From Conidiobolus incongruus B7586 (taxonomy: Eukaryota; Entomophthoromycota; Entomophthoromycetes; Entomophthorales; Conidiobolaceae): a DNA stretch of 52,322 bases. Each line of letters begins with the position of its first letter. The first letter of the stretch is position 1. Of the stretch, positions 1 to 13,119 are shown piece by piece. The stretch spans positions 1 to 52,322 of the forward strand of contig JNEM01015135.1 of NCBI GenBank assembly GCA_000697335.1, read 5' to 3'. The position numbers were made by a program, and so were the translations under genes. The notes beneath the pieces were generated by a model. It did no database searches. It saw only the letters and a program-made list of their open reading frames with translations, and was not told the origin of the DNA.

Positions 1-509
1 AAAATTACCAATTATTATCTTATTGCAATATATTTCCTTTTATTTAATAATTATATAATATTATTTAAAAATATAAAATTATTTTAAATTTTTATTATTT
101 TATAATTATCGATCTATTTTTCTAGAATTTAGCATATATTCCTTATTTGATTAAAAATTATATTTTAAGTAAAAAATCATTATTAATTAATAATATAATT
201 ATTTTATAATAAGCTTTATATAAATTTATTATCAGATATAAATTTTATTAAATAGATTATAAAAAGTTATTAGATATTTTTATATTTAATAAACCTGATA
301 ATATTGATTTAATCTCCCATTACTTTTTTTAAGATTGTATATAGATATTTTATCTTTTTATATTTGTATTTTCTTTTATTTATAGGATTTTGGGATTTTT
401 ATTTAATATTAAGATTGGATTTATATATAAGATTCTAACAGTTATAATAGCTTTTTATATATTTAATACTATAAGGGAACACTTTTTATAGCTCCCTGAA
501 CCAGAGATT

Positions 510-530
510 AATATATATATATATATATAT
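510..530. repeat. (TA)n microsatellite
   Basis: An uninterrupted TA run of about 21 bases in non-coding DNA. Similar runs recur throughout the window, in spacers and in introns. Confidence 0.9.
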
Positions 531-964
531 TGTCTTGATATTTCCATTTAATTCATAACTTAACAAAGCTTTTTGATATTATATAAAATTTTATTCTTAG
601 TATATAAAATATAATTAACAAAGCTTTTTATCATGCTATAAAGCAATGATTATTTTTATTCCACTAGTAGTATATATTTAGTAATAGTTATTATCCCAAA
701 TAATATTTTTATTTGATAAATAGTAGAGTATATATTGTATCCAAATCTGAACAATTTAAATTTGAGGAAAAAGCAAAATACAAATAATGAGCATTTTATT
801 TAATAATGTAGTGTATGCTAAAATAATTCTGATTTTCAGGAATTATATCAAATTAAGATGATATTTTGGCGATTATAAATATTGTTTTATCATCTTTTAC
901 TCATTACTTGCTCCAACATTATACATATATGGTCTTAACAGCCTATAATTATAAATTTTTTATA

Positions 965-1415
965 TAAAATTATAAAATGACCGGAAATAATCTTGCCAAT
1001 CATTCAAGAAACTGCGATTACCACACTGAATCGAGAGGTCACATCGGAGAACACCCATTTCCTGAACTCTGATATAAGATTATCACAAATGGACTAATAA
1101 ACAGATCTCTTTTATCTTCATTCCAAAAATATCTAGTCTCTAGGTTTTTCTTGTAAACTTCACAAAAGTGTTGAGTCGTGACGAGCGTGAGATATCTACT
1201 TTACACGGAGAACCAAATTTACAGTAAGCCAATTTCACCTCATTGGGTGAACCCATTAATTTCCCTTAACTCTGTGGCAACCTATTGTTTACCACTGGCG
1301 GTTCCCCGTTTAAGCTCTAAAAGTTTATTTCCTCGCACAATTACGGTTGTCAATAAACAAACATATAATGCTTTTAATAATCAACGAAGAATTTTAATGC
1401 TAGAGGTTAATTAAA
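965..1415. other. GC-raised island, possible decayed element or gene relic
   Basis: About 450 bases here have clearly more G and C than the flanks. An open frame on the + strand runs to about 1414 but has no ATG start, and I recognise no protein family in it. A small hairpin, TTCACC/GGTGAA with a 6-base loop, lies at 1234-1251. The contrast with the surrounding A/T desert suggests inserted or formerly coding DNA. A non-coding RNA cannot be excluded. Confidence 0.35.
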
Positions 1416-2173
1416 TACAAATTCTTAAATAATATTAAAAATGTTAAAAAGGTCTTTTTGATACTACCATTTTTACGATTACCATATAAAGATTTAATCA
1501 AATAAATAAATAGGTATAAAAAAAATAAATTTTATAATGTAAAAATAAATTAAAGAAAAATGTATTTTATGAAAATTTAAGATCAAATTAATATTTCTAA
1601 ATATTTTTATTATAATCAAAAATAAAATTTGTTAAATTTTTATAATTGAATAAATATTACTTAATAAAATCCTATAAAATTTTATTCTGGAAATATTTAC
1701 AATTGATACAGTTTTATTAACTCATATATATTTAAATATCTCCACCTTATATATTAATAATCATACTTAGTTTTGATTATTCAAAAATACACAATATATT
1801 AAATCCCAACAATTTGTTATACTCAGGTATTTTACACAAATTAAAATCAATTTCAAAATTGAAATTAAAATATTAATGATAGAAATAAATTGATATATAA
1901 GGAATTATACTCATCAACATCACATTAAATTTTATACTAACTATAACATTATTAACACTTTATAAGGGCTCAAATATGAAAGTTTTATAAAATTTACTAG
2001 TTTCTAAATTGTATTACTTATTCTTTTGTCAAATGAATAATATTGCTAAAGTAGCTTTCATAAGTTTAGGATTTTACTCAGACAAATATAGTCAGTAAAT
2101 TCAATAATATTTTATTATTATATATATATTTGTAGTTATTTTATTAATATTTTATATTTTAGTGCCTTTAAAA

Positions 2174-2212
<39 letters not shown>
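2174..2212. repeat. (ATT)13 microsatellite
   Basis: A perfect ATT trinucleotide run of about 39 bases in the spacer. It is not in a gene. Confidence 0.95.
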
Positions 2213-2214
<2 letters not shown>

Positions 2215-2400
2215 ATTTACACTGAAGAAATCAAAAGTATATTTGTTATAATGATTAATAGTAAATCAAGTCAGTTACTTTCAGATACTAAACAATTTAT
2301 TCCTACCACTAAAATTCTCAATCATTGTTTTTATTTTTAAGATATTGATTTGATGATAAACATATAAAATTATAAGACGAATAATTACTATGGACTTAAA

Positions 2401-2406
2401 CACGTG
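2401..2406. promoter_or_regulatory. CACGTG E-box (possible distant Pho4-type site)
   Basis: A palindromic CACGTG followed by G sits about 2.5 kb upstream of the PHO84-like gene. In yeasts this is the core bound by the bHLH factors Pho4 and Cbf1. At this distance its role is doubtful, but G/C-containing words are rare in this spacer. Confidence 0.25.
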
Positions 2407-4776
2407 GCCAGAGTTACATCTCTTCAAATTATGGGGTTGATGAAATGTGAAATTTGAATATTGATTAATAAAATTCTGTTGTAACTTAGTTTTGATATTA
2501 ATGTGCCAGTAATACCTATATACGAATTAATTTTTATTTCATATTGACGCAATAAAGTCTTTAATAGGTATTGGAGCGTATATTCAACAATATAGCACAA
2601 TTTTAGATTAATATCGCTGTATTTGTTATTAAAAGAATTTAAACTAGTTCGGGATAGTATTTGGGTGAAATGTGAATAATAACCAGTTTAAATTCAACTG
2701 AAATTAAATGAAAAAATTAATAAATTGAGTTGATTTAATTATTATTTGGGGTAATATTATTATTAAAATTTTGAGTAATGGTAAATTGTGGGGTAAACTA
2801 AATTAAAAAAGTTTAGCCTTAATAATGTGGGGTTAATCTTTGATGCAATTTTTGACTCTAGTAACACAACACCTGTATTTTATTATGTACAAAGTTATTT
2901 TTTTGGGTTTCTTTGAGTGATATGAATATTGATAAATAATTACCAAGATGATTGCAATATGACAAAATCTGAAAAAATATGAGTTCACATATTAACAATT
3001 CTCAGCTAATCAATTCACCTAATTCTTCAACAATGTCCATTTGAAATATATGTGAGTAATCAAGTTATAGATAAGGTGATTTAATGCACGCAGGATAGAG
3101 CTAATGACAACTGTTTCATATTTAAAATTTCTCCAACGATTGGCTAATTAAACTATCAGATGATGGCCTCCTTTGCTGCGGTCAGCCAGTTTTCTCCCAA
3201 CTACTATCACAATATAAAATTAAGCTATTCAAATTTCACTCATTTTTTAAGAATTATATTTGATATTTAACAAAACGTGAAAAGTATATATATCCTTATT
3301 CTTAAATTTATTGATTAATCGACGATTTTTATTTTAATGATAATAAATTTGAAGTATTGATATTTGGTAATAAAATTTTGAAATAAAATTCATATAAAAT
3401 TTAATATATTATTGATTTTAGTTAATAAATTTGAGGAGAATATAAATTAGGGAGTAATATAACTATAATAAATCTATACATATATATATATATGACATTC
3501 ATCATTTTATAAAATTGTATTAAAAATATGATTTCTATAGTATTAAATCTCAATCTCAACATAGAAATATTTTAAAATGATGAAATTTATTTAAATGACT
3601 GTGTGTGGATAAAATTAAATTTTTGATGAGAAATTCCTTGATACTTAAAATATTGTATCACATTAGTTAAGATTTGATCATGTTTAAATAGCATTTAAAC
3701 AAACAAATAAATTAAGTAATTTTAAGCACGTTGCACTTCTAGCATTTTTCATTAAATAATTGTGACTAAAAATATTTCAATTACCCGCATTTTACATTTT
3801 TCAACTCGTGTGGATTATAATTATGATCTTCAGTGAGTTAATTTTTATCTGAAATTATTTTAAAATTCGAAATTTAATTCCGATTATATTTATTATTATT
3901 ATTCTTTAATAAAATTAAATGTTGATCACTTTTATTTTATTTTTAATTTTGATAAATAGATAATTTTATAAAATTTATAATAATAAAGAAGTTAATAAAA
4001 ATGATTAACAGTAATGATGTAATAAGCATGTATAAGGTTATATTGAATAATATATATTATGAAGATTGGTATATAATTTTAAAATAATTTGAGTTTTTTG
4101 CTGATTATAATTATGTAATCAATTTATTAGTCAATCTATATTAGGTAAAAATTATTTTACAAATTCGTTAATTTTTTTAACGAAGTTGGTTAAGTTGATT
4201 AATATTAAAATTTATTAGAAATAGGCAATATAAAAGCGCTATATCTATTTTATAAATATCTTTTATTATGTCACAATCTAGATTATAACTTTTTATTTTA
4301 TTACATTATAACAATCATTAGTTAATTCTCAACAAATATGCTTGGTTATATTTGGATTGGTTACAATATGTAACATTAAACTAAATATTGAATACAATAA
4401 CTTAGTAAAAAATTTAATTTTATCATTTAGTATCTGTGTATTAATATTGAGCATATAATAGATATTTAAATAATATAGGTCAAAGGTTTATATAATCTAT
4501 TACTATTCAAACTAAATTTTTCTAAAATATTAAATAATATATTTTGTTTTAAAATTTTATTAATAATTATATTTTGTATAGTTTCGGGAATTTCAACTTT
4601 TATTACAATTTTAGGAGCGAATCCGGGCATTTTTGTAGTACTCAATTATTACAAATCTCAAGGATGATATTGCTAATTTAGGAGAAATTAGAGAGAGTAT
4701 CTGGAATAAGAAAATCTAAGGGCTTGGGAATTTTATTACGAATATAAACATAAATTTCTTTTTTAATCCATCAATT

Positions 4777-4832
4777 CACGTTAATTTAAACTTTTTATAA
4801 TCGCAAATTAAATGCTAGGAATAAGCAACGTG
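4777..4832. promoter_or_regulatory. Two CACGTT motifs, candidate Pho4-type sites
   Basis: CACGTT lies at 4777-4782 on the + strand, and its complement AACGTG at 4827-4832, about 170 and 120 bases before the start codon of the PHO84-like gene. Further copies are at 3274-3279 and 3727-3732. In budding yeast, CACGTT is the lower-affinity Pho4 site that drives phosphate-starvation genes including PHO84. Use of the same system here is inference. Confidence 0.45.
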
Positions 4833-4881
4833 CTCAAAATGTCAAAACAATAAGTGAGGAATTATAGAGTAATGCTGATCA

Positions 4882-4889
4882 TATAAATA
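4882..4889 (+). promoter_or_regulatory. TATA box of PHO84-like gene
   Basis: TATAAATA lies 60 bases before the start codon. The same octamer occurs 38-80 bases before the ATG of the bestrophin-like and HGSNAT-like genes and, further upstream, before eIF5, which supports a real core promoter element. Confidence 0.5.
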
Positions 4890-4948
4890 ATGTGGGGTGT
4901 ATCCAGTAGATATCATTGCAATATTTTTTAATCTTTCATATATTTATA

Positions 4949-6484
4949 ATGGAAAATAAAGTAGATGCTATTATGGACGACATCCCTCCTAACGTTGGAC
5001 AATCTGCTCACGCTCGTCGTCAACAAGCTTTACAAGAAATTGACAATGCCAAGTTCGGATGGTTCCACATCAAGGCTTGTATCGTGTCTGGTGTTGGTTT
5101 CTTGACTGACGCCTATGATATCTTCGTTATATCTCTCGCCGTGTCCATGATCAGTCTTGTGTACTTTAATGGTAAAATTCCTTCTTCATATGATATGGGT
5201 CTTAAAGTCGCTACCCCTGTTGGTACTTTCATTGGCCAATTGCTCTTCGGTTGGCTCGCTGATCGCGTTGGTCGTAAGAGGATGTATGGTGTTGAATTGA
5301 TGATTATTATTGTTTGTACTATTGGTCAATGTTTGGTTGGTTATGGTCATAACAGAAAAGGTGTTGATATGATTGCTTCTTTGATCTTCTTGAGATTGGT
5401 TATGGGTATTGGTATTGGTGGTGATTACCCTTTGTCTGCTGTTATTACTTCTGAATTCGCCACTACTAAGAACAGAGGTGCTATGATGGCCGCTGTCTTC
5501 GCTATGCAAGGTGTTGGTATTTTGCTGGGTTCTATTGTCAGTATTGTAACTCTTGCTGCTCTCAAATCTTATGTTGAACTTGACACTGACTATCTTGACT
5601 ACGCCTGGAGAATTATTATCGGTATTGGTACCATCCCTGGTGCTGTTGCCGTCTACTTCCGTCTTACCATTCCTGAAACTCCACGCTACACTATGGACAT
5701 TGAAAATGACGTTGCCAAGGCCACTAAAGATATCAACAACGTCTTGGATATTAACAATGAAAAGAATGTTGATGAACCTGTCCAAGGTGTTGCTCCTAAG
5801 GCCACCTGGGCTGATTTCTGCCAACATTTCGGTAAATGGGAAAACCTCAAGGTCTTATTAGGTACTTCAGTCACTTGGTTTGCTCTTGATGTTGCTTTCT
5901 ATGGTTTGAACTTGAACAACCCCACCATCCTTAAAGCCATTGGCTACGCTGACAAGTCTTCTCCCTTTAATACTGTTTGGGCTGCTTCTGTTGGTGGTGC
6001 TATCATTGCTCTTTTGGGCACTGTTCCCGGTTACTGGGTCACTGTCTTCACCATTGATCGTCTTGGTCGTAAGACAATTCAATACATTGGTTTTATCGCT
6101 TTGACCATTGCATTCATCATTCTTGGTTTCGGTTTCGACCCCATTAAAAACTACTCTCTTACTCTCTTCATCATTCTCTTTACCATTGCCAACTTCTTCA
6201 CCAACTTTGGTCCCAACACTACTACCTTCATCGTCCCTGGTGAAGTCTTCCCCACTCGCTATAGATCCACTGGTCACGGTATTTCTGCCGCCTCCGGTAA
6301 ATTGGGTGCCATCATCTCCCAAGTCGGTTTCTCCGCTATGAAGGATATTGGTGGTCCTGATGCTTTCGTTCCACACCTTATCCAAATCTTCGCCCTCTTC
6401 ATGTTTATTGGTTTAGTGTTCACCTACTTCATTCCCGAAACAAAGGGCAAGTCTCTTGAAGAATTAGCCAATGAAGAACTCTAA
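4949..6484 (+). CDS. PHO84: PHO84-like inorganic phosphate:H+ symporter (MFS), copy A
   Basis: A single-exon gene for 511 residues, the usual length of the phosphate:H+ symporter family of the major facilitator superfamily. It should sit in the plasma membrane and import phosphate with protons. Visible signatures are TDAYD near residue 54 in helix 1, the loop motif LADRVGRKRMYG, the family hallmark GIGIGGDYPLSAVITSE around residue 155, the helix-6 exit IPETPRYT, and in the C-terminal half PGEVFPTRYRSTGHG followed by SGKLGA, with the family lysine. It ends PETKGKSLEELA, a common MFS tail. The start is the ATG at 4949; the frame is open 33 bases further up, but without another ATG. Codons are rich in G/C-ending forms compared with copy B, suggesting high expression. 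TATA and CACGTT motifs precede it. Confidence 0.95.
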   Translation: MENKVDAIMDDIPPNVGQSAHARRQQALQEIDNAKFGWFHIKACIVSGVGFLTDAYDIFVISLAVSMISLVYFNGKIPSSYDMGLKVATPVGTFIGQLLFGWLADRVGRKRMYGVELMIIIVCTIGQCLVGYGHNRKGVDMIASLIFLRLVMGIGIGGDYPLSAVITSEFATTKNRGAMMAAVFAMQGVGILLGSIVSIVTLAALKSYVELDTDYLDYAWRIIIGIGTIPGAVAVYFRLTIPETPRYTMDIENDVAKATKDINNVLDINNEKNVDEPVQGVAPKATWADFCQHFGKWENLKVLLGTSVTWFALDVAFYGLNLNNPTILKAIGYADKSSPFNTVWAASVGGAIIALLGTVPGYWVTVFTIDRLGRKTIQYIGFIALTIAFIILGFGFDPIKNYSLTLFIILFTIANFFTNFGPNTTTFIVPGEVFPTRYRSTGHGISAASGKLGAIISQVGFSAMKDIGGPDAFVPHLIQIFALFMFIGLVFTYFIPETKGKSLEELANEEL

Positions 6485-9400
6485 TTTGCTACTAATCCTA
6501 TACAATTTACGTCATTAACAGAGTTAATGAAGATCCATTAATCCCCTATTGCCATCCATATTTAAGTATTATATCTAACTAAATAATATTATCTTCATGT
6601 TTATAAATATATTATCTTACTATAATTTTATCCAATATATTTAATGAATATTTAATTCATATTAAAATAAAATTATATAAATTATTTTTTAAAAAAAATA
6701 TATATTTTTATTAATTTAATAATTAATATCAACTTTTAACATATTAATAAAATTTAATTAAAAAATTTTCAAAAAGATTAACTGACAGGATATTGTATAA
6801 TTAATAATTAATCTTGTTAAATTATAAATCACATTATTAGCTCATTAATCATAGTATACTTCAAATTTCTGTACTAGTTAACTAGACTCTACTTCATCTT
6901 TTTAACCAGTCTACAAGTGATAATAAAAAATTCATTTCAATTGGTTTATTAATAATTAAATTTATAATTTTTGTTATAATAACAATATTAAACTAAATTG
7001 ATGAAAACTCCTAAAATAAACAGGTAAAATAGATTAAAATTAACACTTAATAAAGGAAAAAGTATTTGTTACTCATAGTTCATATCTGCAGTAATAACTT
7101 AACTCTGCATTTAAAGTCATATTATAATTTTGTTATCTTTTAAATCAAAGTTTCAAAAATTTTAAATGAAATTAAAAGTAAAATAATTTAAAATTATGAT
7201 TACATTAGCATAGTTATACAATATCATGCATAATTTTCTTGTAACATAACAATTTTAATAATTTTAACCAATTGAAATTTATCATTAAAATAATTATAAT
7301 TTTTCTAATTCAAGTAACTATTAATTTATGCAAAAATATAGCTTAATTTAATGGCTTGAGATTTTAATTTTCAAATTGAATAATTTTGAATATAATTTAA
7401 TAGCTTGTAACTTAGTATTATAGATTATTTTCAATAATTTGAATAATAATAGATTACAATATATATAATTTTTATAAATTATTATTGAATTATATACATA
7501 TATTATAATCGATTTAATTCTCATTTTTAACTTAGTTTGAAAATATGAATTAATATAAATTTAACTAAACTAATCCTTAACATATATTAAAGATTATCAA
7601 TATACTTAATAAAATTTTTATACTATATATAAAGCTTAAAAGTGTATATAAAGTTAAAAGTATAATTTATTGAATGAAAAATACAATCAGAAACAGTTAT
7701 TCAAAAGTGCTTCAATTATTTTCTAATAAATCAATAGGAACAAAGGAATATATTCTAATCGAATATTGAAATATGTTTGAAACTAATATGAATGAATAAC
7801 TTTCAAGATAACAGAGTTTTAATCATCAATATTAAGACTCTATATAATTTTTCATATTTGACATATTTGATAATATCAAATTTTAATTTTAACATTAAAA
7901 ACTTAATTGATAAATCTCTAAAAATTAATTTATAATACAGCTATATTGTTCAATATATAGTTATAATTCTTATATTATTTAGTTTATTGATAAACATAAT
8001 ACAAAATTAATATCCAATGCTTTTTATCTTGTATCTATCTGTTAATTTCCAGTCAATTTATTCATTTTTATCACGAAGATAGTTGAGTTTGTGGAGTAAT
8101 TTTAAATAATTACTTTATAACACTAATCCATTGTCATTATATTATTAAAAATATATTAAATCATAAATATATTGTAATATTCTCTAAAATAATATAATTT
8201 AATAAATAAAATCTGGTTTGAATATATAGATAATATGCATTTTTTGAGTAAAATAGAGTACAATTGGGCTTTATACTAATAATACAGAATTTACCTATTA
8301 CTAATATACCACCATCTGAATTTCCTCAACCTTAAAAATTATATTATATAATACTAATAATATTACCATATTTAGTCAGTTTTATCAATATTATATTAAA
8401 CTTGGATTAAATTGAGTTATATCAACATTTAATTATACATATTTAAAAAATGAGATTAAAATTAATTAATTTTTCTCATATATATATTAGAAATTACATA
8501 ACTCTTTGGTATTTAAGGTGATTGTATGGTATTAATATATTATATTTAGTAAATTATGAAAATTATCAAAAACTCATCTATAATCCATCTTTTTAATCAA
8601 TTTTATTATGATAAATGATATTAAAGTTGAAAATCAATTTACAAGTTTTGATAATTTATTTATTATTATTTAAATTCCACAATTATCATAGTAATTTGAT
8701 ATAATTTAATATAATTTGATTAATTATTCATTATATTAATGAATTTCAATTAAAATTAAACTATAATAAAATTTTGTTTTAAAAAAATATTTTTAAATTT
8801 GATATGTTAAAAAATATGATATTATGAAAAAGATATATTTCAATTCAAAATATATTATATTTAGTAATAAGAACTATATCAAGTTCCAAAATTTCTATAT
8901 ATTAGTCTATAAAATAAATATAATATTTTATGACAAAAAATTTATTATTCTTATTAATCAATCGGTATATTTTAATCTTTTTCATAAATAATTGAAACAA
9001 TACATAGTTAGTATAATGAATGTGTGATATTCTTAGTTACTTTAAACAAAGCTTGAAATATTTTACGCAGCAAAAATTATACTGATTTAATTTTTTCGAG
9101 GTATTTATTCATATATATATTATTCCAATATAATTTTATCATAATGACATAATATTTATTACAGTGAAATTACTGGGAGAATAGTGAAATATTTAGAATG
9201 AGTTCCAACCATTAATAAAAGTGAGCGGTAATTATGATATTAACTATAAATTGTGATAGAAAATTAATCAATGGTCATTTAATAAATTTGTTAAATATTT
9301 TAATACAATCCTCGAGTTAAACAATTCGACTAACTTGTTTTATAATCAAGTGAAATTCAAATCAATACTATTATTATTTTATGCACTATATAAATAATAG

Positions 9401-10147
9401 AGTTAAGGATGGAAAATAATGGATAATGTATTTTTTGCTCAATTAATTATCTTTGAGATCTAGAATCATATACTACTAACAATTAATATGAAATAATTTT
9501 ATTTGTTCTCTGCATTTATTCAGCCAAGTAATATAAAAAATTGTTAAAACATGCAAAATTTACCTTTTCATCTTTTTCATTAATAACCAGAAGCCTCATT
9601 ATTAAATGAATAATAACTATGAAAAGGAATATATCAAATTACCAAATTATTCTTGACTGTATAATAAATCAAAATATTTATTTATTTTTATTTTGACAAT
9701 TCTTACTAGTTGAATTATAAATTATTCAGTTTGAATTATTTTTTTATCTTTAAAATTTATTTTCTATAATAATAATTGAGAGAAATTAAAAATTAAAAAT
9801 TTTAAATTGAATAAAACTTCAGATTGAAATTTAAATTGTATTGTATAGAAACTTGATATAACTTAAAAAATGATGTAATACCAAATTCTGAATTTTGACT
9901 TGAATATTGTATCATATATGTCAATATTAATACATTAATATATTAATAATATAATCACTGGACAATTATTAATAACATAGAATTAAAAATTAACTCAAAT
10001 GAGTAATCATACTACTAATATATTTCAAAACCTTGATAAACTAAATAAACTATGTTAATATAAAAAGGATTTTATTGATCCTTTTGCTGCTAGCAACAAA
10101 TATTTCATTATATATTAAATTATATATTTTAAATTATTGGGAATAAA
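6485..10147. other. AT-rich intergenic region
   Basis: About 3.7 kb between the 3' end of the PHO84-like gene and the 3' end of the bestrophin-like gene. I see only A/T-rich sequence with dense stops and no conserved protein, tRNA or repeat structure. Confidence 0.7.
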
Positions 10148-11230
10148 TTAAAAAACGGCACCAGGGACGTGAGGAGGATGAGGTGATAATTGAATTTGGG
10201 CAAAACAATCCTCGTATTTGACAGGTAAATAAGTACTGGCAATTAATTCTTGACGAAGAGTATAACAATAATCATCAAGAGGTAAATCATTCTCATCATA
10301 GCCAAAAGGATTTTCAATTTCTTCACCAATATTCAATATACCAAACAAGATAAAAGTACAGATGGTAGTGAATGGAATAGCAGCCCATGCGACATTAGTG
10401 CTAGGACCAAGCATTGAAATAAGTTGGAAGGGAATGGCTAAAGAAAAGATCCACAAACTTTGACTTAAGTGGACAGAATAGGCGATAGGGATAGGTGTAC
10501 GCAAAATTCTCTCAAAACCCGTAAGACAATCCGTTAAAGTATTAAGGGAATTCAATAAGAGAGTTTGGGTTGGGGGAGTGATGGTACTATGTGCGGCTTG
10601 GTGGGCAATATATGCAGAAATATTGTAAGTAAGTGCGATAGGAATATTATTAGGAGTGTTATTGGGATCGTGATCAATCGTTACCGCTTTCAAATCTAAA
10701 CTAGGGCGAGCGTAGGGTAAATCCACAACATTGGGAGTAATCGAACTAGGAGCGTGAATATTGGGAATATGACGCTTAATGCATTTCATGTCATCATAAT
10801 CAAGACCGTACTCCTCTCTCAAATAATGTTTGACGGCAAAAGCATAACCACCTAATAAATCAATAATTACCCTCTTCATCATGAGATCGTTTTGATCTTT
10901 TTCCGAAGTATTAACCCAAATACAACGAGCCATAGTTCTAATAGCAGTGGTCATCGTGGACCAAAGTCTTCTACCTTCCCAATATCTATCATAAGCAGTA
11001 TTTGTTCTGAATACTAATAGCAGAGAAATGAATCCACCAAGAACTGCAATTAGAGAATTGCTAACACCTAAATTAGCATTAGGAACTAGCTTACTAATAC
11101 ATACAATAAGAGTGGCCCAGAGAGTAAAGAAGACAGCTTTAGGTAACGCGTGTTTTAATACAGTTCCTTTGAAAGTAAGGGCAGTAAACCTAAACGAAGT
11201 ATATTTTAGATGGATATTTTTCGAAGTCAT
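10148..11230 (-). CDS. Bestrophin-family (RFP-TM/UPF0187) anion channel
   Basis: A single-exon gene for 360 residues in the bestrophin/UPF0187 family, whose members form pentameric anion channels. The N-terminal part shows FTLWATLIVC as a first membrane segment. It is followed by the family hallmark around residues 65-85, LLVFRTNTAYDRYWEGR with LW just after, where conserved charged and aromatic residues follow helix 2. Two further hydrophobic segments lie at about 255-300. Then comes the acidic NPFGYDENDLPLD motif at about 310-325, which corresponds to the Asp-rich C-terminal region of bestrophins. The ATG is preceded by TATAAATA on the same strand. The gene lies between two phosphate transporter genes; a functional link through anion balance is conceivable but unproven. 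Subcellular location cannot be read from the sequence. Confidence 0.88.
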   Translation of the reverse strand: MTSKNIHLKYTSFRFTALTFKGTVLKHALPKAVFFTLWATLIVCISKLVPNANLGVSNSLIAVLGGFISLLLVFRTNTAYDRYWEGRRLWSTMTTAIRTMARCIWVNTSEKDQNDLMMKRVIIDLLGGYAFAVKHYLREEYGLDYDDMKCIKRHIPNIHAPSSITPNVVDLPYARPSLDLKAVTIDHDPNNTPNNIPIALTYNISAYIAHQAAHSTITPPTQTLLLNSLNTLTDCLTGFERILRTPIPIAYSVHLSQSLWIFSLAIPFQLISMLGPSTNVAWAAIPFTTICTFILFGILNIGEEIENPFGYDENDLPLDDYCYTLRQELIASTYLPVKYEDCFAQIQLSPHPPHVPGAVF

Positions 11231-11267
11231 TTTGACTATTAACAGATAATTTCCATTTAATCGCCTC

Positions 11268-11275
11268 TATTTATA
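11268..11275 (-). promoter_or_regulatory. TATA box of bestrophin-like gene
   Basis: TATAAATA on the minus strand, 38 bases before the start codon at 11230. Confidence 0.5.
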
Positions 11276-11512
11276 TGCCACTCCAAATTTATTCTTACAA
11301 AAAATTTAAAGGCATTGATTGGCATGAGAAAACTTGAACCTCATACACTCTCCTGAATTCTTTTGTATCACTCAAAATAATCAATTTGAATTTTGGGTAG
11401 ATATGATTGATTCATTCCAATATTTGGGCCAATCAAATCCCTTAATCTTTGTAATACATAAAGATTAATATTATCAAATGAAAACTCACTTAGATAAATC
11501 AAGTAAAATAAC

Positions 11513-11514
<2 letters not shown>

Positions 11515-11546
<32 letters not shown>
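11515..11546. repeat. (TAA)n microsatellite
   Basis: A TAA run of about 32 bases. Read on the minus strand it produces a false poly-leucine frame. Confidence 0.95.
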
Positions 11547-13119
11547 GACCATAATCATAATACATTGTGTTAATTTAGTATAATTCAATCCTTTAACAAA
11601 AAACTAGTGTTTGAGGAGTGTTTCCAAGTAACCAAATATTATAAGTTATTTGATTTTATTAAATTGAATATGTTTTATGATATACAATATGTTTACTAAA
11701 GAACTAAATTATTCTGCTTTTATTATTTAAAAGCATTTAAATTAAATTTCACAACATTTTCAAATTTAATTGATTCAGCCTCAGATCTTGTTTTTGAGAA
11801 TGTTAAATTATAATTATTTAATTTGAAGCTAAAATATATATAAAAATCTATTAGATTTTTTTAATAGAGTATAAATACATGTTTACTCATTATCACTCTG
11901 ATATTAAAATAGAGTATTTTCAATGTTTTTATAATAAAACTTAAGACTATAATATAATATCTATATTGAGTTATATTTTATTACTTTATTATATAAAATT
12001 ACTCTATTAATTTTTATTAAATAAATTGGTTAAGTTGAAATTTATTAAAATTATATGATAAACTAAAATTTTCTAAATTTTAAATATAAATATTAATATA
12101 AATTTTATTATTAGATATATTCTTATTTATATATGAATTATTTGAAAAAAAATAATTTTATAATATTTTAATATTTTTATATTGAATAATTTATAATTTT
12201 TGTTAAGAATTTTATTTATTATTTATTTATAATTTTTTAATTAATTTATAAATTTAATTAATTATTAATGTTAAAAAAATTAATATTAAAAAAAATAAAT
12301 TTTTTGAATTTTGATTTTTTTATTATATAATTATTTTTAAAAAAATTATATTTATAATTAAATAAAATTAATTAAAATATAGTTAAAAATAAAAATTTTG
12401 ATATTAAATTATTTAAGCAAACAAATTTATAATTCTAAAATTTAATAATAATATATAATTTTATTACTTAATTTATAAAAATAAATTAACCAATAATAAG
12501 TTAAATATTTTATAATTAAGAATATTTTTAATTAATATTTTTATTATAAATTAAAAATATCAATTAATTTAATAATAATTATTTTGTATATAAAGTTTAA
12601 GCTTTAAAAGATTTTTTGAAAATATTCAAATAAACTATTATAATAAATATATTCACTAGATTATAGCATAAGTAATTATAGTTATTTTGATTAATTAAAA
12701 AAATGCTTATAAGAAAAAATTTCTTTAAATAAATTTAATTAGTTTGTTATTTATTAAATTTCAGTTATTAACAGAAAAGCTATTTTGTAAATATTAAAAG
12801 TATACCAAATATATGTTAAAAATGTATTGATATTGAAAAAGAGTATTGACTATATATTATTTATTTTTTGCTATTCTTTAATTTCTGTAGTAATAATTTG
12901 AAATAATTTTTGATTATTAAAAGTTAAACAGAAAATCTAAAATAAATGATATTATGAAATTTAATTAATGTGGTGTTAATGGATATAAAGAATAATGATA
13001 TTTGAATTAACTCAAATTTGAAAATGAAATTTTTAATTATTATAATCAAGTTTACTAATGTATATAATGGAATGTTTTGACTCGTATGCCTCACATAAAA
13101 TTGTCTAAATTGTTATTAT

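Larger units (their letters stand above)
1..4948. other. AT-rich intergenic region upstream of PHO84-like gene
   Basis: No gene can be supported in this stretch. Apart from one GC-raised island near 965-1415 and short mixed patches near 3085-3210 and 4600-4730, it is low-complexity A/T sequence with frequent stops in all frames. The last 2.6 kb carries several CACGTK motifs, listed separately, so part of it probably serves as the promoter region of the phosphate transporter gene. Confidence 0.7.

Noticed and set aside
3085-3210. Small GC-raised patch with possible tRNA-like pieces
   Set aside because: No A-box/B-box pair at proper spacing and no cloverleaf could be drawn.
5186-6385. Long open frames antisense to and overlapping PHO84 copy A
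   Set aside because: They are shadows of the codon bias of the sense gene; the sense frame has all family motifs and the antisense peptides are Ser/Asn/Thr-rich without similarity.
11368-11565. Minus-strand frame with a poly-leucine run
   Set aside because: It is the translation of the (TAA)n microsatellite at 11515-11546.
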